Assembly (NCBI GenBank): GCA_011082265.1
Contig: CP049781.1
Coordinates: forward strand, 1,240,001 to 1,304,000
Reading direction: 5' to 3'
Origin: Candidatus Lachnocurva vaginae
Lineage (GTDB): Bacteria > Bacillota > Clostridia > Lachnospirales > Lachnospiraceae
Length of the DNA stretch: 64,000 nt
Positions 9,598 to 19,125 of the stretch are shown in pieces. Each line of letters starts with the position of its first letter. Within the stretch, counting starts at the first letter, position 1. Position numbers and translations under genes: made by a program. Below the pieces are notes generated by a model, which saw only the letters and a program-made list of their open reading frames with translations, made no database searches and was not told the DNA's origin.

Positions 9598-12012
9598 ATG
9601 GAAAACACAAAACTTTTTGGAAAATTAACCGATAGAATGAAAGCTTTTCGAGAAGAGGTTTTGTCTGAAAAGCCTTATATTGATGCTGAAAGAGCAGTTC
9701 TTTGCACAAAAGCATATAAAGAAAACAAAGATAAGCCAAGAAAGCTTGTACGAGCTATAATGCTTAAAGAGATTTTATCTAATATGACTATCTATATAGA
9801 AGATAAATCTTTACTTGCAGGAAATCAGTCCACCAAAAATACAAATGCTCCGATTTTTCCGGAATATACTATGAAATTTGTTCTGGATGAACTTGACCTT
9901 TTTGAAAAAAGAGACGGAGACGTTTTCTATATTACTGAAGATACTAAAAAGCAGTTAAAATATATAGCTCCTTTTTGGAAACATAACACTTTAAGAGATA
10001 GAGGAGAAGTGCTTCTTCCCGATGAAGTAAGCGTATTTATGGAAACCGGGCTTTTCGGCATGGAAGGAAAACTTAATGCAGGAGATGCACATTTATCAGT
10101 AAATTATGAAGAAATTCTAAAAATAGGTTTAAAAGGTTATGAAAATCGTGTGAAAAAGCTTCAAAGCGAACTTGATTTTACAGATCCTAAAAGCATTGAT
10201 AAAAATATTTTCTATAAAGCAGTTCTTATTGTAATAGATGCAGTTAAGCACTTTGCTTTAAGATACTCAAATCTTGCAAAAGAACTATCTATAAAAGAAA
10301 AAGATAAAAATAGGAAAAAAGAATTACTTTTAATAAGTGAAATATGTTCAAAGGTTCCATATAATCCTGCAGCTTCATTTAGAGAAGCTATTCAATCAGT
10401 ATGGTTTATTCAGCTTATTTTACAGATTGAATCAAATGGACATTCTTTAAGCTATGGGCGATTTGATCAATATATGTACCCTTATTATAAGAATGATATT
10501 AAAAATAAAAGAATCACGGATAATGAAGTGCTTGAGCTTTTAACTTGCCTTTGGATAAAAACACTTACTATTAATAAAGTTCGTTCCCAGTCTCATACTT
10601 TGGGCTCCGCCGGTTCTCCCATGTATCAAAATGTTACTATAGGAGGGCAAACCCCTGATAAAAAAGATGCTGTAAATGATTTAAGCTTTTTAGTTTTACA
10701 TTCAGTTGCGGAGACAAGACTTACTCAACCTAATTTATCAGTTCGTTATCATAAAAATATCAACAAGAAATTTTATGATGAATGCATAGAAGTTATGAAG
10801 CTTGGCTTCGGTATGCCTGCTCTTAACAATGATGAGGTTATCATTCCTTCATTTATTAAATGGGGTGTAAAAGAAGAAGATGCGTATAATTACAGTGCAA
10901 TAGGCTGCGTAGAAACCGCAGTTCCGGGGAAATGGGGATACCGCTGCACAGGAATGTCATATATTAATTTCCCAAGAATTTTACTTTGTGTTATGAATAA
11001 TGGAGTAGACCTTACAAGTAATAAACGCTTTACCAAGGGTTATGGTTATTTTACTGACATGGATAGCTATGAGGATCTTTTTAACGCTTGGGATAAAACG
11101 ATAAGAGAAATTACACGTTATAGTGTCATTGTGGAAAATGCAATAGATCTCGCTTCCGAAAGAGATGTACCTGATATTTTATGCTCTACTTTAACAGAAG
11201 ATTGTATAGGAAGAGGAAAAACTATTAAAGAAGGTGGTGCAGTCTACGATTTTATTTCAGGTCTTCAGGTAGGCATTGCAAATATGGCTGATTCTCTTGC
11301 TGCTATTAAAAAGCTTGTTTATGATGAAAAGAAAATAACTAAAGAAGACCTTTGGAATGCAATTTTAGATGACTTTAAATCTAAGAAAAATAAAAGTATT
11401 CAAAATATGCTTATTACAGAAGCTCCAAAATACGGAAATGACGATGATTATGTAGATGAGCTTGTAGTAAAAGCATACGATTCATATCTTGATGAAATAA
11501 AGAAATATCCTAACACAAGATATAAAAGAGGACCTATAGGAGGTATCAGATATGGAGGTACTTCATCTATAAGTGCAAATGTATCTCAAGGTATGGGTAC
11601 ATGTGCTACTCCTGACGGTCGAAATGCATTTACACCTTTGGCGGAAGGTTGCAGTCCTGCTCATAATTCAGATAAGAATGGCCCTACAGCTGTATTTAAG
11701 TCTGTTTCCAAGCTCCCGACAGAAGAAATTACGGGTGGCGTACTTTTAAATCAGAAGATGACGCCTCAGATGCTGTCAAAAGATGAAAACAAGGAAAAAT
11801 TAAAAATGCTTATTTCAGCATTTTTTAATAGGCTTAAAGGGTATCATGTACAATATAATATTGTATCAAGAGATACTTTAATTGATGCACAAAAGCATCC
11901 TGAAAAGCATAAGGATTTAATTGTTCGTGTTGCAGGTTATAGTGCCTTCTTTAATGTATTATCCAGAAAAACACAGGACGATATAATAGGAAGAACAGAG
12001 CAAACTTTATAA
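9598..12012 (+). CDS. Glycyl-radical enzyme of the PflD/YbiW dehydratase-lyase group
   Basis: Anaerobic radical enzyme of 804 residues. The thiyl-radical cysteine lies in a single-Cys motif GCVE (Cys437), unlike the Cys-Cys pair of pyruvate formate-lyase. The glycyl-radical loop RVAGYSAFF places the radical on Gly780, 25 residues from the end. So it is not a true PFL but one of the dehydratase/lyase types. Next to it are its activase and an FSA-type aldolase, the set found with E. coli YbiW and PflD, which open 1,5-anhydrohexitol 6-phosphates to 1-deoxyfructose 6-phosphate. That substrate is an inference from gene context; other C-O lyase activities remain possible. AAGGAG at 9585-9590 supports the start. 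Confidence 0.9.
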   Translation: MENTKLFGKLTDRMKAFREEVLSEKPYIDAERAVLCTKAYKENKDKPRKLVRAIMLKEILSNMTIYIEDKSLLAGNQSTKNTNAPIFPEYTMKFVLDELDLFEKRDGDVFYITEDTKKQLKYIAPFWKHNTLRDRGEVLLPDEVSVFMETGLFGMEGKLNAGDAHLSVNYEEILKIGLKGYENRVKKLQSELDFTDPKSIDKNIFYKAVLIVIDAVKHFALRYSNLAKELSIKEKDKNRKKELLLISEICSKVPYNPAASFREAIQSVWFIQLILQIESNGHSLSYGRFDQYMYPYYKNDIKNKRITDNEVLELLTCLWIKTLTINKVRSQSHTLGSAGSPMYQNVTIGGQTPDKKDAVNDLSFLVLHSVAETRLTQPNLSVRYHKNINKKFYDECIEVMKLGFGMPALNNDEVIIPSFIKWGVKEEDAYNYSAIGCVETAVPGKWGYRCTGMSYINFPRILLCVMNNGVDLTSNKRFTKGYGYFTDMDSYEDLFNAWDKTIREITRYSVIVENAIDLASERDVPDILCSTLTEDCIGRGKTIKEGGAVYDFISGLQVGIANMADSLAAIKKLVYDEKKITKEDLWNAILDDFKSKKNKSIQNMLITEAPKYGNDDDYVDELVVKAYDSYLDEIKKYPNTRYKRGPIGGIRYGGTSSISANVSQGMGTCATPDGRNAFTPLAEGCSPAHNSDKNGPTAVFKSVSKLPTEEITGGVLLNQKMTPQMLSKDENKEKLKMLISAFFNRLKGYHVQYNIVSRDTLIDAQKHPEKHKDLIVRVAGYSAFFNVLSRKTQDDIIGRTEQTL

Positions 12013-12100
12013 TTTAATATGTATACTCTACATTATATGTATTATGTATGATTACAGTTATAAAATTTTATAATAGAAATTTATTTACGGAGGAAAATTT

Positions 12101-12775
12101 ATGAAACTTATTATTGATGATGCACATATGGATAACATAAAAAAAATATATGAATACTATCCCGTTAAAGGAGTTACTACAAATCCTTCTATTTTAAAAA
12201 TAGTAGGAAAAGATCCTTTTACTGTTTTAAAAGAAATAAGAGAATTTATAAAAGATGATGAACTTCACGTTCAAGTAGTTTCAAAAAATTGTAGTGGGAT
12301 GATCAAAGACGCAGAGCGTATTGTTAAAGAACTTGGAGAAAATACTTTTGTAAAAGTTCCATCAATTCCCGAAGGATTTAAAGCGATGAAAGTTCTTCAT
12401 AAACAAGGTATAAATATAACTGCAACTGCTATATATACTCCTCTTCAGGCATATCTTGCAGGAGAAGCAGGTGCCTCTTATGTCGCTCCATATATAAATA
12501 GAATCGATAATATGGGATTTAATGGCATAGAAGTTGCAAAGCAAATACAGGACATATTTAAAATAAATAACATGAATACAAAAATTCTCGCTGCAAGTTT
12601 TAAGAATTCTCAGCAAGTACTTGAACTTTTAAAATATGGTATATATTCTGCTACTGCAGCTCCTTCAGTAATTTTAAATTTTGTAAATAATGCATCCGTT
12701 GATTCGGCTGTAGACAAATTCATAAGTGATTTTGAAGCATTGACCGAAAAAGGGAAAACTATGAGTAATTGCTGA
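12101..12775 (+). CDS. fsa: Fructose-6-phosphate aldolase / transaldolase-like (FSA/MipB family)
   Basis: Class I aldolase of 224 residues with the short FSA fold. The Schiff-base lysine is in NTFVKVPSI (Lys85, the same number as in E. coli FsaA), and TNPSIL (from Thr27) and the TATAIYT segment are typical of the family. It follows the glycyl-radical enzyme by 88 bp with its own GGAGG site, and is probably cotranscribed. In E. coli the equivalent enzymes cleave 1-deoxyfructose 6-phosphate to glyceraldehyde 3-phosphate and hydroxyacetone, which would complete the pathway suggested by the neighbours. Fructose-6-phosphate or sedoheptulose chemistry cannot be excluded. No gldA or PTS gene is nearby. 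Confidence 0.9.
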   Translation: MKLIIDDAHMDNIKKIYEYYPVKGVTTNPSILKIVGKDPFTVLKEIREFIKDDELHVQVVSKNCSGMIKDAERIVKELGENTFVKVPSIPEGFKAMKVLHKQGINITATAIYTPLQAYLAGEAGASYVAPYINRIDNMGFNGIEVAKQIQDIFKINNMNTKILAASFKNSQQVLELLKYGIYSATAAPSVILNFVNNASVDSAVDKFISDFEALTEKGKTMSNC

Positions 12776-12897
12776 TAATATTACTATGCTTTGTCTAAGT
12801 AGGAATATTTCTAAATGCTAAAAAATTATACTTAAAAATGAATGCTACTATAATCAAAATTAATATACTTAAAATTAAATTTTTATTAAATATATAG

Positions 12898-13545
12898 TTA
12901 AATATGAAAGCATTTTTGAATTGCCTTATTTTTTCCCAGTACAAGTATTGATTTTCCGGTACTTAAAACACTGTCGGGATCAACATTCATATTAAGAGTG
13001 TCATTTTCCCTTACTCCTAAAATATTTATTCCATACTTTCTTCTGACATCCAAATCTATAATCGTTTTTTGATTCCATTCTGAAGGAACTCCTACTTCTA
13101 TAATTGAATAATCATCATCAAGTTCAATATAATCTATAATATTATCTGAAGTACAGCGAATCGCAGTCCAAGAAGCAAGCTGCTTTTCAGGGTATACAAC
13201 TTCATCAGCACCATTTCTTAAAAGAAATTTTTCCTGAACACCGCGTGATGCTCTTGCAATAACTTTCTTAGCACCAAGTTCTTTTAAAAGATATGCTGTC
13301 TCAAGAGAATTTTGGAAATTATCTCCGATAGCTACTATGCATGCGTCAAAATTTCTTATTCCGAGTGATGATAAAAATTCTTCGTTAGTGCTGTCTCCGA
13401 TTTGTGCATTAGTAACGATTGAAAGTACAGAATTAACTCTTTCTTCATTATTATCAATCGCCATTACTTCATGATTTAATTCATTAAGCTTTCTAGCTAT
13501 ATGCTTTCCGAAACGCCCAAGCCCTATAAGTAAAACTGATTTCAT
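12898..13545 (-). CDS. ktrA: Potassium uptake regulatory subunit KtrA/TrkA
   Basis: Cytoplasmic RCK protein, 215 residues, that gates the KtrB channel-like transporter. A Rossmann domain starts with LLIGLGRFGKHIA (GxGxxG at about 6-11) and has the acidic AIDNNEERV ligand for NAD or ATP. A TrkA-C domain follows from about 140. Start ATG 13545 follows AGGAGG. It lies 60 bp downstream of ktrB on the same strand, the usual operon order reversed in some species. Ktr systems import K+ with Na+ and are often controlled by c-di-AMP through this subunit; that is family knowledge. Confidence 0.93.
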   Translation of the reverse strand: MKSVLLIGLGRFGKHIARKLNELNHEVMAIDNNEERVNSVLSIVTNAQIGDSTNEEFLSSLGIRNFDACIVAIGDNFQNSLETAYLLKELGAKKVIARASRGVQEKFLLRNGADEVVYPEKQLASWTAIRCTSDNIIDYIELDDDYSIIEVGVPSEWNQKTIIDLDVRRKYGINILGVRENDTLNMNVDPDSVLSTGKSILVLGKNKAIQKCFHI

Positions 13546-13605
13546 ATATCCTCCTGATTAGTTTTATTAGCTTTTCTATCTTAATTTTATTTTTATTTAA
13601 GAAAT

Positions 13606-14931
13606 CTATCCAACTGTTATTTTCTCTTCAGGTAGTCTTTCCGAATTCTCCTTTAATTTAGATAATGCTGAAAAAATCAAAGTAAGACTTCCGACACGCC
13701 CAATATACATAAGTATTATCAAAATACTTTTTGAGAATAAGCCAATTTTAGTGGTAATTCCTAAAGTAAGTCCGACAGTACCTATAGCGGATGCTGTTTC
13801 AAAAAGTGAAGTTAAAAGCGAAATATTTTCAACTCTGCTTATTATTGCTCCGCTTAAAAAACATAGTATCATATAAATCATAAATACTGCTACAGCATTT
13901 CTTACTGTATCATCACCTACTCTTCTTCCGAAAAAGTGTGAATGTTTTTTTCTCGTAAAAACAGATATGGAAGCCGACATCATAATTGCAATCGTTGTAG
14001 TTTTCATTCCACCTGCAGTAGATCCGGGAGAGCCTCCGATAAGCATAAGAATTATCATAATAGCTTTTCCCGTATCACTTAATTTATTTAAATCTACTGT
14101 ATTAAATCCCGCAGTTCTCGGCGTTACCGCCTGAAATAAAGAAATCCAAAATCTATCACTAAAGGACCATTCACTAAATTCAAAAAAGAAAAAATAAATA
14201 AAAGGAAATAAAATTAATAATAAAGTTGTAACTAAAATAACTTTACTTTGCATACTATATTTTTTAACATGAATTTTATTGGTTTTTATATCATCCCAAG
14301 TAACAAATCCTATACCCCCTATAACAATAAGTGACATTATTGTAAAATTTATAAATGGATTATTATAAAAATATGTAACGGAAGAAAATTTCTCTTCTAC
14401 TCCCATAAGATCAAACCCCGCATTACAAAATGCGGAAATAGAATGAAATATGCTATACCATATTCCCTTTAAGCCAAATTCTTTAAAAAATGAAGGAAAC
14501 ATAATTAAAGCACCTACAAGTTCAAAAACAATTGTAGATCTTATAATAAATCCCATAAGCCTAACAATACCTCCCACTTTATGTGCCGATATTGCTTCCT
14601 GCATGGTACTTCTTTCTTTTAAACTTATATTTTTCCCTGATAATGTAGAAATTAAAACAGCTATAGTTACTACTCCCATTCCTCCTATCTGGATCAATGT
14701 GATAATAACTGCCTGTCCAAAGCCGCTCCAATATGTAGCAGTATCATGAACTATAAGCCCTGTTACACAAGTAGAGGATGTTGCCGTAAATAAAGCATCA
14801 AAAAAGGATGCTCCTTTTAAATCCTTAGTGGCTATCGGGAGCATTAAGAGAAAACTTCCTATAAGTATTTCAAAAATAAATGAAAGAATAATAATCTGTG
14901 CCGATGATAAGTGTTTCTTTATAGCACTCAT
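13606..14931 (-). CDS. ktrB: Potassium uptake membrane subunit KtrB/TrkH
   Basis: K+-translocating membrane protein of the Trk/Ktr/HKT superfamily, 441 residues. Four M1-P-M2 repeats can be followed; the first pore loop contains TSSTCVTGL and the others ISAFCNAGFDL, VTPRTAGFNT and SAIGTVGLTLG, each with the selectivity-filter glycine. GGSPGSTAGGMKTTT is the conserved intramembrane gate loop. Start ATG 14931 follows GGAGG. It forms a two-gene operon with ktrA. Confidence 0.94.
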   Translation of the reverse strand: MSAIKKHLSSAQIIILSFIFEILIGSFLLMLPIATKDLKGASFFDALFTATSSTCVTGLIVHDTATYWSGFGQAVIITLIQIGGMGVVTIAVLISTLSGKNISLKERSTMQEAISAHKVGGIVRLMGFIIRSTIVFELVGALIMFPSFFKEFGLKGIWYSIFHSISAFCNAGFDLMGVEEKFSSVTYFYNNPFINFTIMSLIVIGGIGFVTWDDIKTNKIHVKKYSMQSKVILVTTLLLILFPFIYFFFFEFSEWSFSDRFWISLFQAVTPRTAGFNTVDLNKLSDTGKAIMIILMLIGGSPGSTAGGMKTTTIAIMMSASISVFTRKKHSHFFGRRVGDDTVRNAVAVFMIYMILCFLSGAIISRVENISLLTSLFETASAIGTVGLTLGITTKIGLFSKSILIILMYIGRVGSLTLIFSALSKLKENSERLPEEKITVG

Positions 14932-14982
14932 AGAAAAACCTCCATAATACCTTTTATTATTATAATTTCATAATAGCTTCTT

Positions 14983-16326
14983 TTAATCTTTGATTGTTGC
15001 AAGTGATCCCATAGGATCCCACGGTTTTAAGTGAACAGGCTCTCCTTTATAAGCATCAAGAACCTTCTTGTCAAGATATTTCTTATTAATAAGTACCTGA
15101 TACATATATTCATCAAACCATTCATCACTCATTGTTAAAAATCCTTCATGTCCTGAATCTTTACCCCATGAATTTTCAACTTTGTAACGATTTATCTTTT
15201 CATTCTTTTCATCATAATCGCATCCCATAAATACCATAGCATGCGTCATAAGAGATTCTCCATAATCAAGTCTTTCAGCTTTAGAGAACTTGTAATCAAC
15301 GTCAAACATATCAAAAATATTTACTGTTGAAAAATCAAGATATGCTTCTTTTCTATAGAAGAACTGTCCTACATCGCATCCAAACCAAACAGGTTCATCA
15401 TCCTTTAACTGTTTTACAATAGCTTTTTTCATTATATCTACAGGAACATTTACATATTTAACTCTGTCAAGTTCTATTATATTTACTAAGAAGTCTACAG
15501 TGTAAGATTTATAATAAGGCTTATCTTTTGTAGGTGCATTTATAAGTGAGACATAATCTGAAAGGTCAACTCCTACATGCTTCTTAAAGAATTCCTGCGG
15601 TGTCAAATTCTTATCTGAAATAAATTTCTTATCTTCATTTCTTACTTCAAAATCTACCTTTTCAGGAGGTGTTCCGAGTGAAATTGAAAGAATATTATAA
15701 ATTTTCTTCATATATTCTTCCTGCATCTTCTTAAGCTTATTTAGATCTTTGCTCTTTTCATACTCTATGCGAAGGTTTTTAGCATACATTCTTAGAACCT
15801 TTGTAAGGTAATTATTCATATTTGCAGTATGAGATGAATTTTCGGATTCCTTCATAGCATATAATGGAACTAATCCATATTTATTAATAATATTCTTAAT
15901 CATATCCCATTGTCCACCATCGCCCATAGGAGATGCTAAAAGATGTGCTAGAAGTCTTCCGTCCAAATCTTCATCTACTGTCTTTATAATAGAATCAAGG
16001 AAATAATTACATCTTTCAAGCTTATCAAAGAAAAGCGTATAATTCTTTGATAGTTCAAATCCTTTCAAATTATATTTTCTGCAAATCTTGTATTCAAGAA
16101 AGTTAAGAGCCGAGAACATCCAACATCTTCCCGACTGCTTCTGATTTCTTATTTCTTTTTCTTTTAATTCAATGTTAAATGCATGCCTATTTGTATCATT
16201 TTCAACTCTGTCAATAGATGCTTCCACAATTCCATTGTTTACGGCAGCTCTTTGAGATACTCTATTAGCTCTGTCAGCAAAAAAATCTTTTTTACTTTGA
16301 GCTAAAAATTCTTTAGTAATTTCCAT
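14983..16326 (-). CDS. pepC: Aminopeptidase C (bleomycin hydrolase family)
   Basis: Cytoplasmic C1B cysteine aminopeptidase that forms a hexameric barrel and trims peptides. The 447-residue length is normal. The catalytic cysteine is in QSGRCWMFSALNF (Cys68), the histidine in SLMTHAMVF and the asparagine in VENSWGKDSG. The C-terminus reaches into the active site in homologues and ends here in ATIKD. AGAAGG precedes ATG 16326. It is monocistronic between ktrB and the C39-like gene. Confidence 0.96.
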   Translation of the reverse strand: MEITKEFLAQSKKDFFADRANRVSQRAAVNNGIVEASIDRVENDTNRHAFNIELKEKEIRNQKQSGRCWMFSALNFLEYKICRKYNLKGFELSKNYTLFFDKLERCNYFLDSIIKTVDEDLDGRLLAHLLASPMGDGGQWDMIKNIINKYGLVPLYAMKESENSSHTANMNNYLTKVLRMYAKNLRIEYEKSKDLNKLKKMQEEYMKKIYNILSISLGTPPEKVDFEVRNEDKKFISDKNLTPQEFFKKHVGVDLSDYVSLINAPTKDKPYYKSYTVDFLVNIIELDRVKYVNVPVDIMKKAIVKQLKDDEPVWFGCDVGQFFYRKEAYLDFSTVNIFDMFDVDYKFSKAERLDYGESLMTHAMVFMGCDYDEKNEKINRYKVENSWGKDSGHEGFLTMSDEWFDEYMYQVLINKKYLDKKVLDAYKGEPVHLKPWDPMGSLATIKD

Positions 16327-16407
16327 ATTAGCCTTCTTTCTTTTTATTTATTACAAGATAAAACCTATAAAAGCTATTGTAACATTTTTCGGCATTTATA
16401 ACAAAGC

Positions 16408-17385
16408 TTATCTCACAACGACTGCCCATTTAAGGTAATTATATCCTCTTTCAAAAATGCCCTTTTTTATCCATACATTTCCTCTTATAGGATCTGTTAC
16501 TTTATAATTTCCTGTCTTCTCATCATATCCGGATAGCGTTATAACATGCATGTTAAAAAGCGTTGTTCCATGAAAATAATCCTTCCATTTAGCTTTTTGA
16601 AAATAAATCGGAACATAAATCACTACCGGGTTATTATTTAAAAGCTCCTGCTTTAATGTTTCAACGGAAGCTCCTGATATGTTACAGACATTTCCATATT
16701 GCTTTCCCCAATCCGTTAAAGGAGCCGGGAATATAGATTGAAATATATCATCTGCCAATACTTTATATGGAGTTCCTGCAAATCCATTATATGGATTATT
16801 GTCGGGTGATATAGGCATTTCTGCTAAAAAACTTTCCAAATTATAATTTGTCGCATAGCCTTTATAGTGTAAGCACTGTAAAAGTGATGCGGCTTCACAC
16901 CCCATAGGTGCTCCCGCTGCATATTGATTGATATAAGGGACATTTAAGTTACTGCTTAATAAATATACCGGCTTTGGCTCAGGTGCCTTTTTAGGCTTTG
17001 GTTCAGGTGCCTTTTTTTGCCTTGGTTCAGGTGCCTTTTTAGGCTTTACATTAAGATTCTTTTCTTGATTATTTTTACTTTCTAATGCATAACTATTTGT
17101 TATTTCCTTAGCTGATTTTTTTTGTTCAATATTTTTACTCTTTTCTTCTACTTTATATGTATTTTTCTTATTATTTTTATCTTTTTTAGACTTAGATATT
17201 TTTTCTTCATCCATCTTTGTTTTAAAAGCTTTTTTATAATTATTATTTATATTCCCGCTATTTTTATTGCTTTGATTTTTGATTGCAATAATTATACTTA
17301 CTGAGACAAGAATCAATAAAATAACTATGCTTGCCACTGTAATTTTACCAATTTTACTTTTAAAAACTCCCCCTTTTTGTTTCAT
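16408..17385 (-). CDS. Secreted or membrane-anchored C39-like peptidase with KAPEP repeats
   Basis: 325 residues. An N-terminal membrane helix (about 13-34) acts as signal or anchor and is followed by a Lys/Asn-rich linker. Three 8-residue repeats (KKAPEPRQ, KKAPEPKP, KKAPEPKP; DNA about 16976-17047) form a proline-rich spacer. The C-terminal domain begins LNVPYINQYAAGAPMGCEAASL, the pattern of C39-family-2 papain-like domains with a Cys in GCEAA; MHVITLSGYD carries the histidine and VTDPIRG the Asp. Such proteins are usually wall-associated with unknown substrates. GGGGATG precedes ATG 17385. Three 18-bp tandem repeats lie about 40 bp upstream. Confidence 0.82.
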   Translation of the reverse strand: MKQKGGVFKSKIGKITVASIVILLILVSVSIIIAIKNQSNKNSGNINNNYKKAFKTKMDEEKISKSKKDKNNKKNTYKVEEKSKNIEQKKSAKEITNSYALESKNNQEKNLNVKPKKAPEPRQKKAPEPKPKKAPEPKPVYLLSSNLNVPYINQYAAGAPMGCEAASLLQCLHYKGYATNYNLESFLAEMPISPDNNPYNGFAGTPYKVLADDIFQSIFPAPLTDWGKQYGNVCNISGASVETLKQELLNNNPVVIYVPIYFQKAKWKDYFHGTTLFNMHVITLSGYDEKTGNYKVTDPIRGNVWIKKGIFERGYNYLKWAVVVR

Positions 17386-17423
17386 ACATCCCCTTTCTTT
17401 TGTAGTTTACATAACTACACCCC

Positions 17424-17477
17424 AAACGATAGCTACAAATAAAACAATAGCTATATCTCAAACAATAGCTACATCTG
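17424..17477. repeat. Three 18-bp tandem repeats upstream of the C39-like gene
   Basis: AAACRATAGCTAY recurs at 17424, 17442 and 17460 with an exact 18-bp period. It lies between the remnant of a response regulator (ending at 17516) and the start codon at 17385. It may be a regulator-binding array or simple slippage. Confidence 0.8.
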
Positions 17478-17515
17478 TAACCGTGCCAATAAATCTTAAT
17501 AATTATACGACATTA

Positions 17516-17709
17516 TTATTTTAATCCCAACTTTTTCATTATAGAATTTATTTTAAATCGTGCAACTAGGCATGTTGTTCCGTCATAAAATACTAATTTG
17601 CTTTTCTTTTTATCCACCGAAACTGCATTTCTTTTGAAATACCTAAAATAGTTTTTTTAAGTCTTATCAAATGCGTTGCATTATCTTCAAATATAAGAAC
17701 TTTAATCAA
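17516..17709 (-). pseudogene. LytTR response regulator with large internal deletion
   Basis: The start TTG (17707-17709) overlaps the stop of the histidine kinase gene (TTGA) and has AAGGAG nine bases upstream. It begins MIKVLIFEDNATHLIRL, the opening of a receiver domain with its acidic pair. After about 30 residues the frame breaks. The DNA then encodes, in another frame, VDKKKSKLVFYDGTTCLVAR and a final MKKLGLK stop, the C-terminal end of a LytTR DNA-binding domain. So the middle of the gene (most of the receiver and of the LytTR domain, several hundred bases) has been lost. The kinase is therefore probably orphaned. Confidence 0.85.
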
Positions 17710-19028
17710 CTTCTATCTCCTTTATTTTTAAAATAAAGCTTTTGTGTAAATGTATTATATGAAATCATAGTTTCAAGTTCAGCACTTTCATATTTTGCTA
17801 TTATATTTGAAACTGTATATAGACCTATCCCTCTGTTACTTCCTTTTGTAGAATATCCTTTTTTCCAAATTTCATTCTGATTAATATATTTTTCTTCCCG
17901 TGTATTTTCTATAGTAACAGAAGTTATTCCTTTATCTGAAGATACTAATACTATAACTTTTGGATTATCCGCTTTTATTGCAGCCTCAAGTGCATTATCA
18001 CATAAGATATTGAGGATTCTTATCGTATCAAGCATAGGGACTGCAATTTTCGGAATATTTCCTATAATCTCAAGGCTAAACGGAATTTTTTCATTCTTTG
18101 CTTGTATCATTTTTTGCATTAAAACATTTTTTATAGCAATATCTTTTATCTTATTTGCATTAAATAACGAATAATCGGATTTTTGCAGTCCCTTATTCAT
18201 CTTTATAAGTACATTTTGATAAATGGATTCTACTTCATCAATGTTTTTTTCTTTTATAGCAGGTTCAAGAGACGCTACAATTCCCCCAAAGTCGTGCCGA
18301 AATCCTCTTATTTCATCATATAGAGATGAGAGCTCGGTAACCATCTGAGTCAAGGAACGGTTTTCATTTTCTTTCTGCTTTAAACTTTTATTTTCAAGGT
18401 ATCTAGTCTGTTTTTCTTTAAGGTATAAAATAGTAAGTAAATATACCATAAAAACGAATAAGGATATTACTAAATCATATTCGCTTATAAACGGACTTTT
18501 TATCACTTTTAACGCAATTCCTGATATCCTTAGAACACTTAGAACTGAAAATATAAATATAGCTCTATTGACATAATAAAAAAATTCTTTTAACTCTAAT
18601 AACTCCATATTAATTTTAATATAATCTATAATTATGACAGCTATTAATAAACATAGCAATGTTTCAAAAAATCTTTCAACGTGTGCACGCAATATGGATA
18701 TGCTATATATATGGGATACTCTATCTAATACACTTCCAAAAAAGAAACGAATTGAATCATATGCTAGAAATAAATACAAAGCATAAAACAAAGATACTCT
18801 CTTACTTTTTTTAAGTTCTATAAAAAATATCCAAAAATAGAAAAATATTACTGCCACACTTTCAAGTGGTATATATGAAAGAGATAAAATCATTATCAAA
18901 AGCAAATATAAAATGTTTCGTTTTTGTTTGAAAATTTTATCTATTTTTAGACCTACAACTATTCGTGGTAAAATTGCAGATAAAAATAAAGAACTTATAC
19001 CTAATAATGCAAAAAAATACCATTTCAT
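17706..19028 (-). CDS. Sensor histidine kinase, AgrC/GHKL type
   Basis: 440 residues with six or more N-terminal membrane helices (to about 205), a short coiled segment, then a dimerisation box RGFRHDFGG with the phospho-acceptor His245. The ATPase part has the N-box LCDNALEAAIKA and G-box STKGSNRGIGLYTV of GHKL kinases. This is the architecture of peptide-sensing AgrC/ComD-type kinases. It is translationally coupled to a response regulator gene that is now internally deleted. Duplicated LytTR-type sites upstream of the adjacent exporter suggest that the exporter was the regulated target. Confidence 0.92.
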   Translation of the reverse strand: MKWYFFALLGISSLFLSAILPRIVVGLKIDKIFKQKRNILYLLLIMILSLSYIPLESVAVIFFYFWIFFIELKKSKRVSLFYALYLFLAYDSIRFFFGSVLDRVSHIYSISILRAHVERFFETLLCLLIAVIIIDYIKINMELLELKEFFYYVNRAIFIFSVLSVLRISGIALKVIKSPFISEYDLVISLFVFMVYLLTILYLKEKQTRYLENKSLKQKENENRSLTQMVTELSSLYDEIRGFRHDFGGIVASLEPAIKEKNIDEVESIYQNVLIKMNKGLQKSDYSLFNANKIKDIAIKNVLMQKMIQAKNEKIPFSLEIIGNIPKIAVPMLDTIRILNILCDNALEAAIKADNPKVIVLVSSDKGITSVTIENTREEKYINQNEIWKKGYSTKGSNRGIGLYTVSNIIAKYESAELETMISYNTFTQKLYFKNKGDRS

Positions 19029-19125
19029 AAATATTACCTTTTATTTTACCTCCCCTTAGTAATTTCCTAAATTTATCTTTCGAATAAATGTTATAGTTGG
19101 TTCCTCATATTTAACGAATACATAT

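Noticed and set aside
9598..12012. Pyruvate formate-lyase
   Set aside because: The active site has a single cysteine in GCVE rather than the adjacent Cys-Cys pair, and the neighbours (FSA aldolase, dehydratase-type activase) do not fit PFL.
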